Below, one piece after another: positions 16,432-23,627 of a stretch of DNA of 64,000 nt. The DNA is from DAISVY01 sp036826635. Lineage in GTDB: Bacteria; Zixibacteria; MSB-5A5; GN15; FEB-12. The position numbers and the translations under genes were made by a program. Location of the stretch: the NCBI GenBank assembly GCA_036826635.1, contig DAISVY010000001.1, positions 310,001-374,000 on the forward strand, read 5' to 3'. Within the stretch, counting starts at the first letter, position 1. Each line of letters starts with the position of its first letter. Under the pieces are notes generated by a model. The model ran no database searches and had not been told where the DNA came from. It was given only the letters and a program-made list of their open reading frames with translations.

Positions 16432-17316
16432 ATGAAACAGTTCGAGGATAAAGACTACAAAGTTAAGGTGGGACTGGCCGAGATGCTCAAGGGCGGCGTG
16501 ATAATGGACGTAACCAACGCCGAACAGGCCAAAATAGCCGAGCAAGCCGGAGCTGCCGCCGTTATGGCTCTGGAAAGAGTACCGGCCGATATCCGTGCCG
16601 ATGGTGGGGTGGCTCGGATGGCCGACCTGGATGTCGTTCAGGCTATTCAGCGCACGGTGAGTATTCCCGTTATGGCTAAATGCCGAATCGGGCATTTCAT
16701 TGAGGCCCGTGCTCTGGAAGCGATTGAGGTGGATTTCATCGACGAGTCCGAAGTTCTGACACCGGCCGATGACAAATATCACATCGACAAATGGGATTTC
16801 AAAGTTCCGTTCGTTTGCGGATGTCGCAACCTGGGCGAGGCGTTGAGACGCATTTCCGAAGGTGCGGCGATGATTCGTACCAAGGGCGAGGCCGGGACCG
16901 GCGATGTTTCCCAGGCGGTGAAGCATTTGCGGGAGATCGGGGCCGTGATGAAATCACTGACGGTCATGTCGAACGAAGAATTGTACGGCGTGGCCAAGGA
17001 ACACCGTGTTTCGCTGGAGTTGGTGAAGATGGTAGCCGCGACCGGTAAACTTCCCGTGCCCAATTTTGCCGCCGGTGGTGTGGCCACTCCGGCCGACGCC
17101 GCTCTGTGCATGCATCTGGGTGCCGAGGCGGTGTTTGTCGGTTCGGGGATTTTCAAATCTGACAATCCCGAAAAACGGTCCAGGGCAATTGTCAGCGCCA
17201 CTACTCACTGGCAGGACTATGCCATTATTGCGGAACAATCGCATGGGTTGGGTAAAGCGATGGAAGGCATTGCGGCGGAGAGTATCCCGGAAGAGGAGCA
17301 ATTGCAGACGCGCTGA
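16432..17316 (+). CDS. pdxS: Pyridoxal 5'-phosphate synthase lyase subunit PdxS
   Basis: PdxS (Pdx1) condenses ribose 5-phosphate, glyceraldehyde 3-phosphate and ammonia from PdxT into PLP. The 294 aa length and the blocks LAEMLKGGVIMDVTN, ALERVPADIR, MARMADL-type and KCRIGHF, IDESEVLTPAD and GEAGTGDV are family signatures; the catalytic Lys of MAKCRIGHF and the Lys of IRTKGEAGTG are present. AAGGAG lies about 9 bases before the ATG. A strong terminator follows, yet its glutaminase partner pdxT lies 0.9 kb downstream beyond one intervening gene. Confidence 0.98.
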   Translation: MKQFEDKDYKVKVGLAEMLKGGVIMDVTNAEQAKIAEQAGAAAVMALERVPADIRADGGVARMADLDVVQAIQRTVSIPVMAKCRIGHFIEARALEAIEVDFIDESEVLTPADDKYHIDKWDFKVPFVCGCRNLGEALRRISEGAAMIRTKGEAGTGDVSQAVKHLREIGAVMKSLTVMSNEELYGVAKEHRVSLELVKMVAATGKLPVPNFAAGGVATPADAALCMHLGAEAVFVGSGIFKSDNPEKRSRAIVSATTHWQDYAIIAEQSHGLGKAMEGIAAESIPEEEQLQTR

Positions 17317-17345
17317 TTTGCCTGACGAACATTGAGCTATTGGAA

Positions 17346-17372
17346 ACAGGTCCGTACGGGCCTGTTTTTTTT
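17346..17372 (+). terminator. Rho-independent terminator after pdxS
   Basis: Stem ACAGGTC (17346-17352) / GGGCCTGT (17358-17365) with a short loop, followed by eight T in nine bases. It is one of the clearest terminators in the window and separates pdxS from the next gene. Confidence 0.85.
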
Positions 17373-17422
17373 GTTACTATGATGTGATTGATCTGGCTGT
17401 TGCTTCGGTTTAGACTGCAACG

Positions 17423-18190
17423 GTGAGCAAAACCCGCCGCATACAATGGACTTGGCGAACCTGGAATCCGGTCACCGGGTGCAGCCGGATATCGGAAGGA
17501 TGCCGACACTGTTACGCCGAGCGCATGGCCCGGCGGTTGCAGGGTATTGGTGTACAAAAATACCGAAACGGTTTCAAAGTCACTTTGCATCCCGAAGTGC
17601 TCGAATATCCTCTGAAATGGAAAAAGCCGCAGGTCGTGTTTGTCAATTCCATGAGTGATCTTTTTCACGAAGACGTGCCGTTGAATTTTATTAAGAGAGT
17701 ATTCGACGTCATGGCGCAGGCCGAGCAACATGTTTTTCAGATACTTACCAAGCGTTCACGGCGTCTGGCTGCGCTGGCCGGTCGGCTGGTCTGGCCGGAG
17801 AATGTCTGGATGGGGGTTACGGTTGAAAACCAGCGTTGCCGGTATAGAATAGACCATCTGCGGGCAACCACCGCGCGTATCAAATTTCTTTCTCTCGAAC
17901 CGCTGCTTACGGCCCTGCCGAATCTTGACCTGACCGGGATCGACTGGGTGATAGTCGGTGGCGAGTCCGGCCCCGGGGCGCGCCCGATGGATCGCCAATG
18001 GGTTCTGGATATTCAACGGCAGTGCGCTGAGCAGGCGGTGGCGTTTTTCTTCAAGCAATGGGGCGGCGTGAATAAAAAAAGAGCCGGGCGGCTTCTGCAG
18101 GGCCGTACCTGGGACGCTATGCCGCCGCTGCCGGATTGGACTATCGTGGACCGAACCAGCCGCACCCGTCAAATCCCCATTGGTCTCTGA
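17423..18190 (+). CDS. Phage Gp37/Gp68-like (DUF5131) radical-SAM-like protein
   Basis: A 255 aa protein of the family named after mycobacteriophage Gp37/Gp68. It opens with WNPVTGCSRISEGCRHCYAERMARRL, a Cys-x6-Cys-x2-Cys cluster like those of spore-photoproduct-lyase-type radical SAM enzymes. It also has VFVNSMSDLFHEDVP, FQILTKRSRRL, NVWMGVTVENQ, FLSLEPLL, WVIVGGESGPGARP and FFFKQWGG, all typical of the family. The function is not established. The start is GTG at 17423 with a weak ribosome site. It sits between pdxS and pdxT, which normally adjoin; family members occur in phages and chromosomes, so lateral arrival is possible, though base composition looks like its neighbours. Confidence 0.88.
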   Translation: MSKTRRIQWTWRTWNPVTGCSRISEGCRHCYAERMARRLQGIGVQKYRNGFKVTLHPEVLEYPLKWKKPQVVFVNSMSDLFHEDVPLNFIKRVFDVMAQAEQHVFQILTKRSRRLAALAGRLVWPENVWMGVTVENQRCRYRIDHLRATTARIKFLSLEPLLTALPNLDLTGIDWVIVGGESGPGARPMDRQWVLDIQRQCAEQAVAFFFKQWGGVNKKRAGRLLQGRTWDAMPPLPDWTIVDRTSRTRQIPIGL

Positions 18191-18242
18191 GCAGGTTTTC
18201 CGTATATTCCGGCACACTTAAAACTTTTGGGTGTTGAAATAC

Positions 18243-18875
18243 ATGGTGAACCGTTTGGCTGACAGAGTGGTCGGGGTATTGGCCCTGCAGGGTGACTACG
18301 AGCGTCACCAGGTCCAGTTGGATCTGCTGGGGGTGAAAAACGTTCAGGTGCGTTTGCCGGAGGATTTGGTCCGGGTGGACAGCCTGATCTTTCCCGGCGG
18401 CGAAACGACAACCATGAGCATAATGCTCGACCGTCACGGTTTGCGCGAGCCGTTGAAGCGGTTCGGGCGTGTTCGGCCTGTCTATGGAACCTGCGCCGGT
18501 ATGATCATGCTGGCGCAAAAGATAGAGGATAACCGCTCCGAGGTAGAACCCCTGGGGTTGGCGGATATCGATGTCGTACGTAATGGCTACGGACGGCAGG
18601 TGTTTTCGTTCGAAGCTCAGGTGACTGTCGACCCGGACGTCAGCTGGCGGGTTTTGACGGCTACGTTTATCCGCGCCCCCCGGATCACGCGCGTCGGACC
18701 GGAGGTCAGAGTTCTGGCCGAGTATGAACACCACCCGGTACTGATTCAGCAGAACAATGTCCTGGCGGCCTCTTTTCATACCGAACTCGACGAGGATACG
18801 ACACTTCTGGAATACTTCCTGACGCATATTCACTCTCGTGCGGTCGGGAAACAGTCAGCGATTAGGAAAGCATGA
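18243..18875 (+). CDS. pdxT: Pyridoxal 5'-phosphate synthase glutaminase subunit PdxT
   Basis: Class I glutaminase feeding ammonia to PdxS. From the ATG at 18243 it has 210 aa; a TTG at 18231 would add four residues. VVGVLALQGDYERH opens the fold, FPGGETTTM precedes the nucleophile Cys in YGTCAGMIMLA, and the catalytic His/Glu pair is in ASFHTELDEDTT. The conserved GGESTT motif of the family is varied to GGETTT. The stop overlaps lipA (ATGA), so pdxT, lipA and ispH form a tight unit. Confidence 0.95.
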   Translation: MVNRLADRVVGVLALQGDYERHQVQLDLLGVKNVQVRLPEDLVRVDSLIFPGGETTTMSIMLDRHGLREPLKRFGRVRPVYGTCAGMIMLAQKIEDNRSEVEPLGLADIDVVRNGYGRQVFSFEAQVTVDPDVSWRVLTATFIRAPRITRVGPEVRVLAEYEHHPVLIQQNNVLAASFHTELDEDTTLLEYFLTHIHSRAVGKQSAIRKA

Positions 18876-19783
18876 AAGAACAGGACCGCACGCCTTCCCC
18901 GACCGGTGCAACCGAACATCCCGGCCGTCTTCCCAAATGGATCAAGATACGTCCCCGAGTCACCGATGGTTACCTTCGCGTTCATTCCATTCTCAAAAAG
19001 CACGGGTTGCACTCGGTGTGTCAGGAGGCAGGTTGTCCCAACATCCGCGAATGTTATGGTCGCGGTACGGCTACGTTTATAATTCTCGGTGACCGCTGTA
19101 CCCGCAATTGCCGTTTTTGCGGGGTGCGCCACGGTCGGCCGGAAGGGCTGGATACCGATGAACCCCGGCGGCTGGCCGAAGTGGTGGCCGAATTGAAACT
19201 CAAGCAAGTGGTGATAACGTCGGTGACGCGCGACGATCTGCCCGATGGCGGGGCGTCGATTTTTGCCGCCGTTATGGAAGAACTGCGCCGGCGCGACGGC
19301 GAGGTCAAGGTGGAGTTCCTGATTCCCGATCTGATGGGCGACCAGCAGGCGCTTCGTACGATTCTCGCTTCCGGCGTGGATGTGCTCAACCATAATGTCG
19401 AGACGGTAGGGCGGCTGTACGCGCACGTGAGGCCGGGAGCTTCGCTCGCGCGGTCGCTCGATGTTTTGCGTTATGCCTCGGAGTATAAACCACGTCCCGT
19501 CGTTAAAACGGGTTTCATGGTCGGGTTGGGCGAGACTCACGACGAAGTGATGGAACTTTTCACTCAGGTAAGAGCGGCCGGGGTGGATCTGATTACGATA
19601 GGTCAGTACCTTCGCCCCTCGGTGGAACATCTGCCGGTGGCTCGTTATTACACTCCCGAGGAATTCGAGGAGTTGGCCCGGGTCGGTCTGAAGATGGGGT
19701 TTGCCCATGTCGAGTCGGGACCGCTGGTGCGAAGTTCGTACAAGGCGTTTGATCAAGCCAGGGATTTGCTGGAAAACCGATGA
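18872..19783 (+). CDS. lipA: Lipoyl synthase LipA
   Basis: Radical SAM enzyme inserting two sulfurs into octanoyl-carrier domains. The auxiliary cluster motif CQEAGCPNIREC (Cys-x4-Cys-x5-Cys) and the radical SAM motif CTRNCRFC are intact, and the C-terminal RSSYKAFD region contains the conserved Arg-Ser-Ser. Length 303 aa is normal. It overlaps pdxT upstream and ispH downstream by 4 bases each. No lipB is in the window. Confidence 0.98.
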   Translation: MKEQDRTPSPTGATEHPGRLPKWIKIRPRVTDGYLRVHSILKKHGLHSVCQEAGCPNIRECYGRGTATFIILGDRCTRNCRFCGVRHGRPEGLDTDEPRRLAEVVAELKLKQVVITSVTRDDLPDGGASIFAAVMEELRRRDGEVKVEFLIPDLMGDQQALRTILASGVDVLNHNVETVGRLYAHVRPGASLARSLDVLRYASEYKPRPVVKTGFMVGLGETHDEVMELFTQVRAAGVDLITIGQYLRPSVEHLPVARYYTPEEFEELARVGLKMGFAHVESGPLVRSSYKAFDQARDLLENR

Positions 19784-20706
19784 TCAGGAAGATTATCATC
19801 GCTCGTTCTTACGGCTTTTGTATGGGAGTAAAACGAGCGATAAAGATCGCCGAGGAAACCGCCGCCGCGTCCGATGAACAGGTTACGATTCTCAATGAAA
19901 TCGTGCACAACGAAGCGGTCGTGGAGGATTTCCGACGCCGGGGCGTGGCGCAGAAGTTTTCGGTGGCGGAGATCAATGAAGGTACGGTTATCGTATCGGC
20001 TCACGGTTTCCCGCCGCAGGCTATCGAGGCAGCCCGAACCAAGGGACTGCGTGTGGTCGACGCTACCTGTCCGCTGGTTACCCGCATTTACAACATTATT
20101 CGTGAACTTGTCCCGAAAGGATTTTACGTTATTCATTTCGGCGATCCGGCGCATGACGAAACCAAAGGCGTGGTGGGGCACGCTCCCGAACGGATCACCG
20201 TTATCTCACGTCTGCAGGAATTGACCGACTACCCTGATTGGCCCGAGAGGAAACTGGTCCTGACCGTGCAGACAACCATGAGTAAAGAAGATTTCAACAC
20301 TTTCCGGAAAGCGGCTTTGAAGAAGTGGCCTCAACTGGAAGTGCGCGACACGATATGCAACGCCACCGGAGAACGTCAGGCCGCTATTCGCGATCTGGCT
20401 CGCAGGGTGGACATGGTGTTAGTGGTGGGATCGGAGAAATCGGCCAATTCGAAACGTCTGGCCGATATATCACGTTTGCTGTGCCATCGCAGCTATCTTA
20501 TCGGTTCCGGGACCGACATTTCCGAAGACTGGTTCCGCGGTGACAACGAGAGTGTCGAAACGGTGGGCATTTCCGCCGGAGCGTCGACGCCGGATTTTCT
20601 GGTAAACGAAGTAATCGAGAAACTGGTGACTTTATCCGGTGGCACGGCCGAAGTGGTGCCGCAGGAGACCGGGAAGATTACTCCCGATATGACGTCTCGG
20701 CAGTAG
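19780..20706 (+). CDS. ispH: 4-hydroxy-3-methylbut-2-enyl diphosphate reductase IspH
   Basis: Last enzyme of the MEP isoprenoid pathway, making IPP and DMAPP with a 4Fe-4S cluster. The three cluster cysteines occur in ARSYGFCMGVKRAI, DATCPLV and DTICNATGERQ; the substrate-binding His residues in NEIVHNEAV and SAHGFPP and the C-terminal GISAGASTPDFLV are present. At 308 aa it is full length. It would supply the polyprenyl synthase at 6186 and the undecaprenyl carrier used by MraY and MurG. Confidence 0.97.
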   Translation: MIRKIIIARSYGFCMGVKRAIKIAEETAAASDEQVTILNEIVHNEAVVEDFRRRGVAQKFSVAEINEGTVIVSAHGFPPQAIEAARTKGLRVVDATCPLVTRIYNIIRELVPKGFYVIHFGDPAHDETKGVVGHAPERITVISRLQELTDYPDWPERKLVLTVQTTMSKEDFNTFRKAALKKWPQLEVRDTICNATGERQAAIRDLARRVDMVLVVGSEKSANSKRLADISRLLCHRSYLIGSGTDISEDWFRGDNESVETVGISAGASTPDFLVNEVIEKLVTLSGGTAEVVPQETGKITPDMTSRQ

Positions 20707-20743
20707 ACGTTCGGCTGGCTGTACACTTACAGGAGAACAGGCG

Positions 20744-22669
20744 ATGGCCCATCTGGGTGACTATTTTATATACACGGCGACCGCCTGCGCGACGGTTTCG
20801 TTGGTGTTGTATTTTCTGGCCTGGCGCGGCCGGGACCGTTTGCCGGGGCTGGCCCGGAAGTTCTATGCGGTCGTCACTGTTTTTCTCGTGGCCGCGGTGG
20901 CGGTTTTGCTGTACCTGATTCTGACGCATGATTTCAGTGTCATCTACGTTTTTTCATACTCGTCGACCGATCTGAATTTGTATTACCTGATTTCAACTCT
21001 CTGGGCCGGTCAGGAAGGTACGCTGCTTCTCTGGGTGATGCTGACCGCGGTGGCCGGGGCGGTCATGATCCGTAAAGCGGGTTCTTTTGAACAAGGCAAT
21101 ATGTTCTGGGTGAACCTTTTCCTATTATTGATCCTGGCCATCCTGATAAAGAAATCGCCGTTTGAGTTAATGCCGGTGTTCCGCGCCGAGGGGAACGGTC
21201 TGAATCCCCTGCTTCTGAATTTCTGGATGACCATCCATCCGCCGATTATGTTCGTCGGTTATGCCGCCGCTCTCATACCGTTTGCCTATGCCCTGACCGC
21301 TTTGGTGGAGCGACGCTACGACGTATGGGCCGAGGCCGCCCGGCGGTGGACTATTTTCGCCTGGGGGACGATAGGGGTTTCGATTGTGATGGGTTGCTAC
21401 TGGTCATATGAAACACTCGGCTGGGGCGGTTACTGGGCCTGGGACCCGGTGGAAAACGCATCGCTCATCCCCTGGATTTTTCTGACCGCCCAGATTCACA
21501 TCCTGTTCGTCAAACGGCAGCGTCAGGGATTGATGCGCTTTTCGTTGGTGATGGTGTTGTTGTCGTTCTGGTCGGTGCTTTACGGTACGTTTCTTACGCG
21601 TTCGGGTGTGCTGGCGGATTTCTCGGTTCACTCCTTTGTCGATCTGGGTATCAACCGGCTTCTGGTCGGGGGACTTTTGTTGTTCGTGGTGATCGGTGTT
21701 TTTCTGTTGGCTGTTCGCTGGCGCGATATCACCACGCGACCGTCTTTCGCTGCTGTCGCATCGCGTACCTATTTAACCACTCTCGGTATCGTCATTTTGT
21801 TTGTAGGTGCGCTTCTGGTATTGCTGGGAACCTCGGCGCCGATTATCACGAGGGTAACCTCCAACCCTTCCGCCGTTGATATCGATTATTATTCTCGTAC
21901 CATGGCCCCGGTGGCGGTGGTGCTGCTTGTTTTGGTGGCATTGTCCCCGGCTTTTCGCTGGCGGAAGGGCGTGGCCAACCGCCGGATTCTTATCGCGGGG
22001 GCGCTGGTATTCGTGGTTACGGTTGTCGTTTTACCGGTTGCGGGGGTGACCGACCATATCGTTTATCTGCTGTTGTTCGGGTTCGGTCTCTGGGCGCTGT
22101 TGGCCAACGGCTGGGCTTTTGTGCGGTCAATACGAGCCGGAGGGTCGAACGCCGGGTATCTCTCACACGTCGGGCTGGCTTTGTTTCTGATCGGAGCGAC
22201 GGCTTCAACCGGACTGGAGACCAAGGCTACGGTGACGCTTCCGGCCGATCAGACCGTGAGTGCATTGGGGTACGATCTCACTTTTACCGACATGGTGGAC
22301 ACGGAACGGGGTTTCGATTGCTATGTCGAAGTGGTCCGGGGGAAGTCGCATTTTACCGGCAAACTTGCGCACGAATTTTACCGCAACAGCGAGGAAGTCA
22401 TGCGTAAGCCCGATATAGAACGTCGGCTGGCGTATGATTTGTACCTTTCGCCCGTAGCGTTGGAGAATGCCCGGGCGGAAGATTCGGGAACCGTGACGCT
22501 CAGTCGAGGGCGGGCGGTATCCGTGGTGGTGGAACTGTCGAAGAAGCCGCTGATTCAATTGCTCTGGTTGGGGGCTATTGTCGTTTTCATCGGTGGCTTG
22601 ATGGCGATTGGAAAAACGAACCCGTCGACAGGGGAGAGACAAATCCCGGATGGTGACGATGAGGATTGA
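20744..22669 (+). CDS. ccmF: Cytochrome c-type biogenesis protein CcmF
   Basis: Multi-spanning inner-membrane haem lyase component (641 aa, about 14-15 helices). The haem-handling WWD motif appears as GWGGYWAWDPVENASLIPW, with the conserved neighbour LYGTFLTRSGVL and the N-terminal YYLISTLWAGQEGTLLLW. A long periplasmic stretch (about residues 495-590) precedes the last helix. AGGAGA lies 9 bases before the ATG. No other ccm genes are nearby, so the rest of the cytochrome c maturation system must be elsewhere. Confidence 0.95.
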   Translation: MAHLGDYFIYTATACATVSLVLYFLAWRGRDRLPGLARKFYAVVTVFLVAAVAVLLYLILTHDFSVIYVFSYSSTDLNLYYLISTLWAGQEGTLLLWVMLTAVAGAVMIRKAGSFEQGNMFWVNLFLLLILAILIKKSPFELMPVFRAEGNGLNPLLLNFWMTIHPPIMFVGYAAALIPFAYALTALVERRYDVWAEAARRWTIFAWGTIGVSIVMGCYWSYETLGWGGYWAWDPVENASLIPWIFLTAQIHILFVKRQRQGLMRFSLVMVLLSFWSVLYGTFLTRSGVLADFSVHSFVDLGINRLLVGGLLLFVVIGVFLLAVRWRDITTRPSFAAVASRTYLTTLGIVILFVGALLVLLGTSAPIITRVTSNPSAVDIDYYSRTMAPVAVVLLVLVALSPAFRWRKGVANRRILIAGALVFVVTVVVLPVAGVTDHIVYLLLFGFGLWALLANGWAFVRSIRAGGSNAGYLSHVGLALFLIGATASTGLETKATVTLPADQTVSALGYDLTFTDMVDTERGFDCYVEVVRGKSHFTGKLAHEFYRNSEEVMRKPDIERRLAYDLYLSPVALENARAEDSGTVTLSRGRAVSVVVELSKKPLIQLLWLGAIVVFIGGLMAIGKTNPSTGERQIPDGDDED

Positions 22670-22803
22670 TAACATCAACTGAAATAATCCGGGAACCGGA
22701 GTTCAGCCTGCGGTGTTATAAAGGTTGAGAGGCGCTCAAGAACGGAAGCCTTCGATCCGATACAATCTCTAAGGGGCATTTATTAAAGCTGAATCAAAAA
22801 GGG

Positions 22804-22828
22804 AGATCAGTTTTTACTGATCTTTGTG
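22804..22828 (+). terminator. Putative terminator downstream of ccmF
   Basis: AGATCAG (22804-22810) and CTGATCT (22817-22823) pair around a TTTTTA loop, followed by TTGTGT. The stem is perfect but AT-rich and the T-tract short. Confidence 0.5.
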
Positions 22829-22916
22829 TCAGGGTTTCCGTTGACAGAATATCTGGTTAACGCTGCGTTATCGGGAAGAAAAAATGGGGGCGACCGGACG
22901 AAAGAGGCATTCAGAA

Positions 22917-22939
22917 TGTCCGGTTCGGTTTAACCGACA
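22917..22939 (+). promoter_or_regulatory. Dyad/hairpin before the 38-codon ORF
   Basis: TGTC-c-GGTT pairs with AACC-GACA around a CGGTTT loop, with one bulged C. It could be an operator or an RNA hairpin; 25 bases separate it from the small ORF start. Confidence 0.35.
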
Positions 22940-22963
22940 TGGCGGTCCGATATGGGAGTTTTT

Positions 22964-23080
22964 ATGTTGACACAGCGTTGCAATTTTTGTTTTAATGGGA
23001 CCTTAGGTTATCAGGTTCAAGAGCGTATACTGCGGGAACATCATCGACTCCCTCATAAGTTGATTGCTGAGCTTGATTAG
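22964..23080 (+). CDS. Possible 38-aa small protein with CxxC motif
   Basis: The open frame starts at an ATG with GGGAG 4 bases upstream and reads MLTQRCNFCFNG at the N-terminus, ending LPHKLIAELD; the helix-like charged C-terminal half follows a Cys-x2-Cys pair. I do not recognise a family. The same bases also contain TTGACA (22967) and TTTAAT (22991) with an 18-base spacing, so this stretch may instead be the promoter of the ArsC-like gene 120 bases downstream. Only one interpretation needs to be true. Confidence 0.35.
   Translation: MLTQRCNFCFNGTLGYQVQERILREHHRLPHKLIAELD
22967..22996 (+). promoter_or_regulatory. Candidate sigma70-type promoter for the ArsC-like gene
   Basis: A perfect -35 TTGACA (22967-22972) and -10 TTTAAT (22991-22996), spacing 18. 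This competes with the small-ORF reading of the same bases. Confidence 0.5.
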
Positions 23081-23116
23081 CACCATGGAAAATTATCTGT
23101 CTGATTAGGAGGAGAT

Positions 23117-23539
23117 ATGGCCCTGAAACGCGCTGACTATATGACTTACGGTGACGACAGGCAATGTGACGAAATCCGTGAGTTCATTGAAAAGGCAGGT
23201 GTGCTTCTCATCGTCCGCGATATGAAGACTAACCCGCTGACGGTGCGTGAACTGGATCAATTATTCGGTCACATTCCGCTGACTCATTTTCTTGATATGA
23301 CCTCGCCATCGTTTAAGAAACATGGTCTGGACAATGGGTTGCCCGACCGTGATACTTTGCTGAAGCTGATGGCGGAAGACCCCGCTCTTATTCGACGGCC
23401 GATCATTCGAACGACTCGTCTGCTTACCGTCGGCTCTGATCGCGAGAAGATTTCGCAGATGCTTCAGTTGGGCGAGTCCGCTAACGGAAACAATGTAACC
23501 AATCTTCGGCAGCCTCAGCGTATTGTTTCGGCCCGATAA
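23117..23539 (+). CDS. ArsC/Spx-like thioredoxin-fold protein
   Basis: A 140 aa protein resembling the ArsC/YffB/Spx family: a single Cys near residue 17 (DDRQCDEIREFIEKAGV, aligning with the catalytic Cys of ArsC), then VRDMKTNPLTVRELDQL, and the signature LIRRPIIRTTRLLTVG. The usual N-terminal NPRCSKSR motif is altered and a partner Cys for Spx-type CxxC is absent. About 25 extra residues follow the fold. Arsenate reduction is not assured; a glutathione-independent thiol role or a regulatory role is possible. AGGAGGAG lies just before the ATG. Confidence 0.75.
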   Translation: MALKRADYMTYGDDRQCDEIREFIEKAGVLLIVRDMKTNPLTVRELDQLFGHIPLTHFLDMTSPSFKKHGLDNGLPDRDTLLKLMAEDPALIRRPIIRTTRLLTVGSDREKISQMLQLGESANGNNVTNLRQPQRIVSAR

Positions 23540-23627
23540 TTCGGCTGCTTATTTCGTCGGTTAATTCTTTTCTTTGGTATTCCGTTTCGTATATTCCATG
23601 GCATAACCTCTGGTGTATGGGGAAGCT

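Larger units (their letters stand above)
22670..23116. other. 447-base gene-poor region with hairpins and a possible small ORF
   Basis: Between ccmF and the ArsC-like gene. It contains a TTGAG/CTCAA hairpin (about 22723-22737), a terminator-like hairpin (22804), a bulged hairpin (22917-22939), a TTGACA at 22841 with no good -10, and a 38-codon open frame at 22964. No tRNA, SRP RNA or known riboswitch pattern is apparent. Confidence 0.6.

Noticed and set aside
22841..22933. 30-codon TTG-started frame (MTEYLVNAALSG...) in the ccmF/ArsC-like gap
   Set aside because: No ribosome site, rare start and no recognisable character; the first codons resemble the polyprenyl synthase start only by chance.
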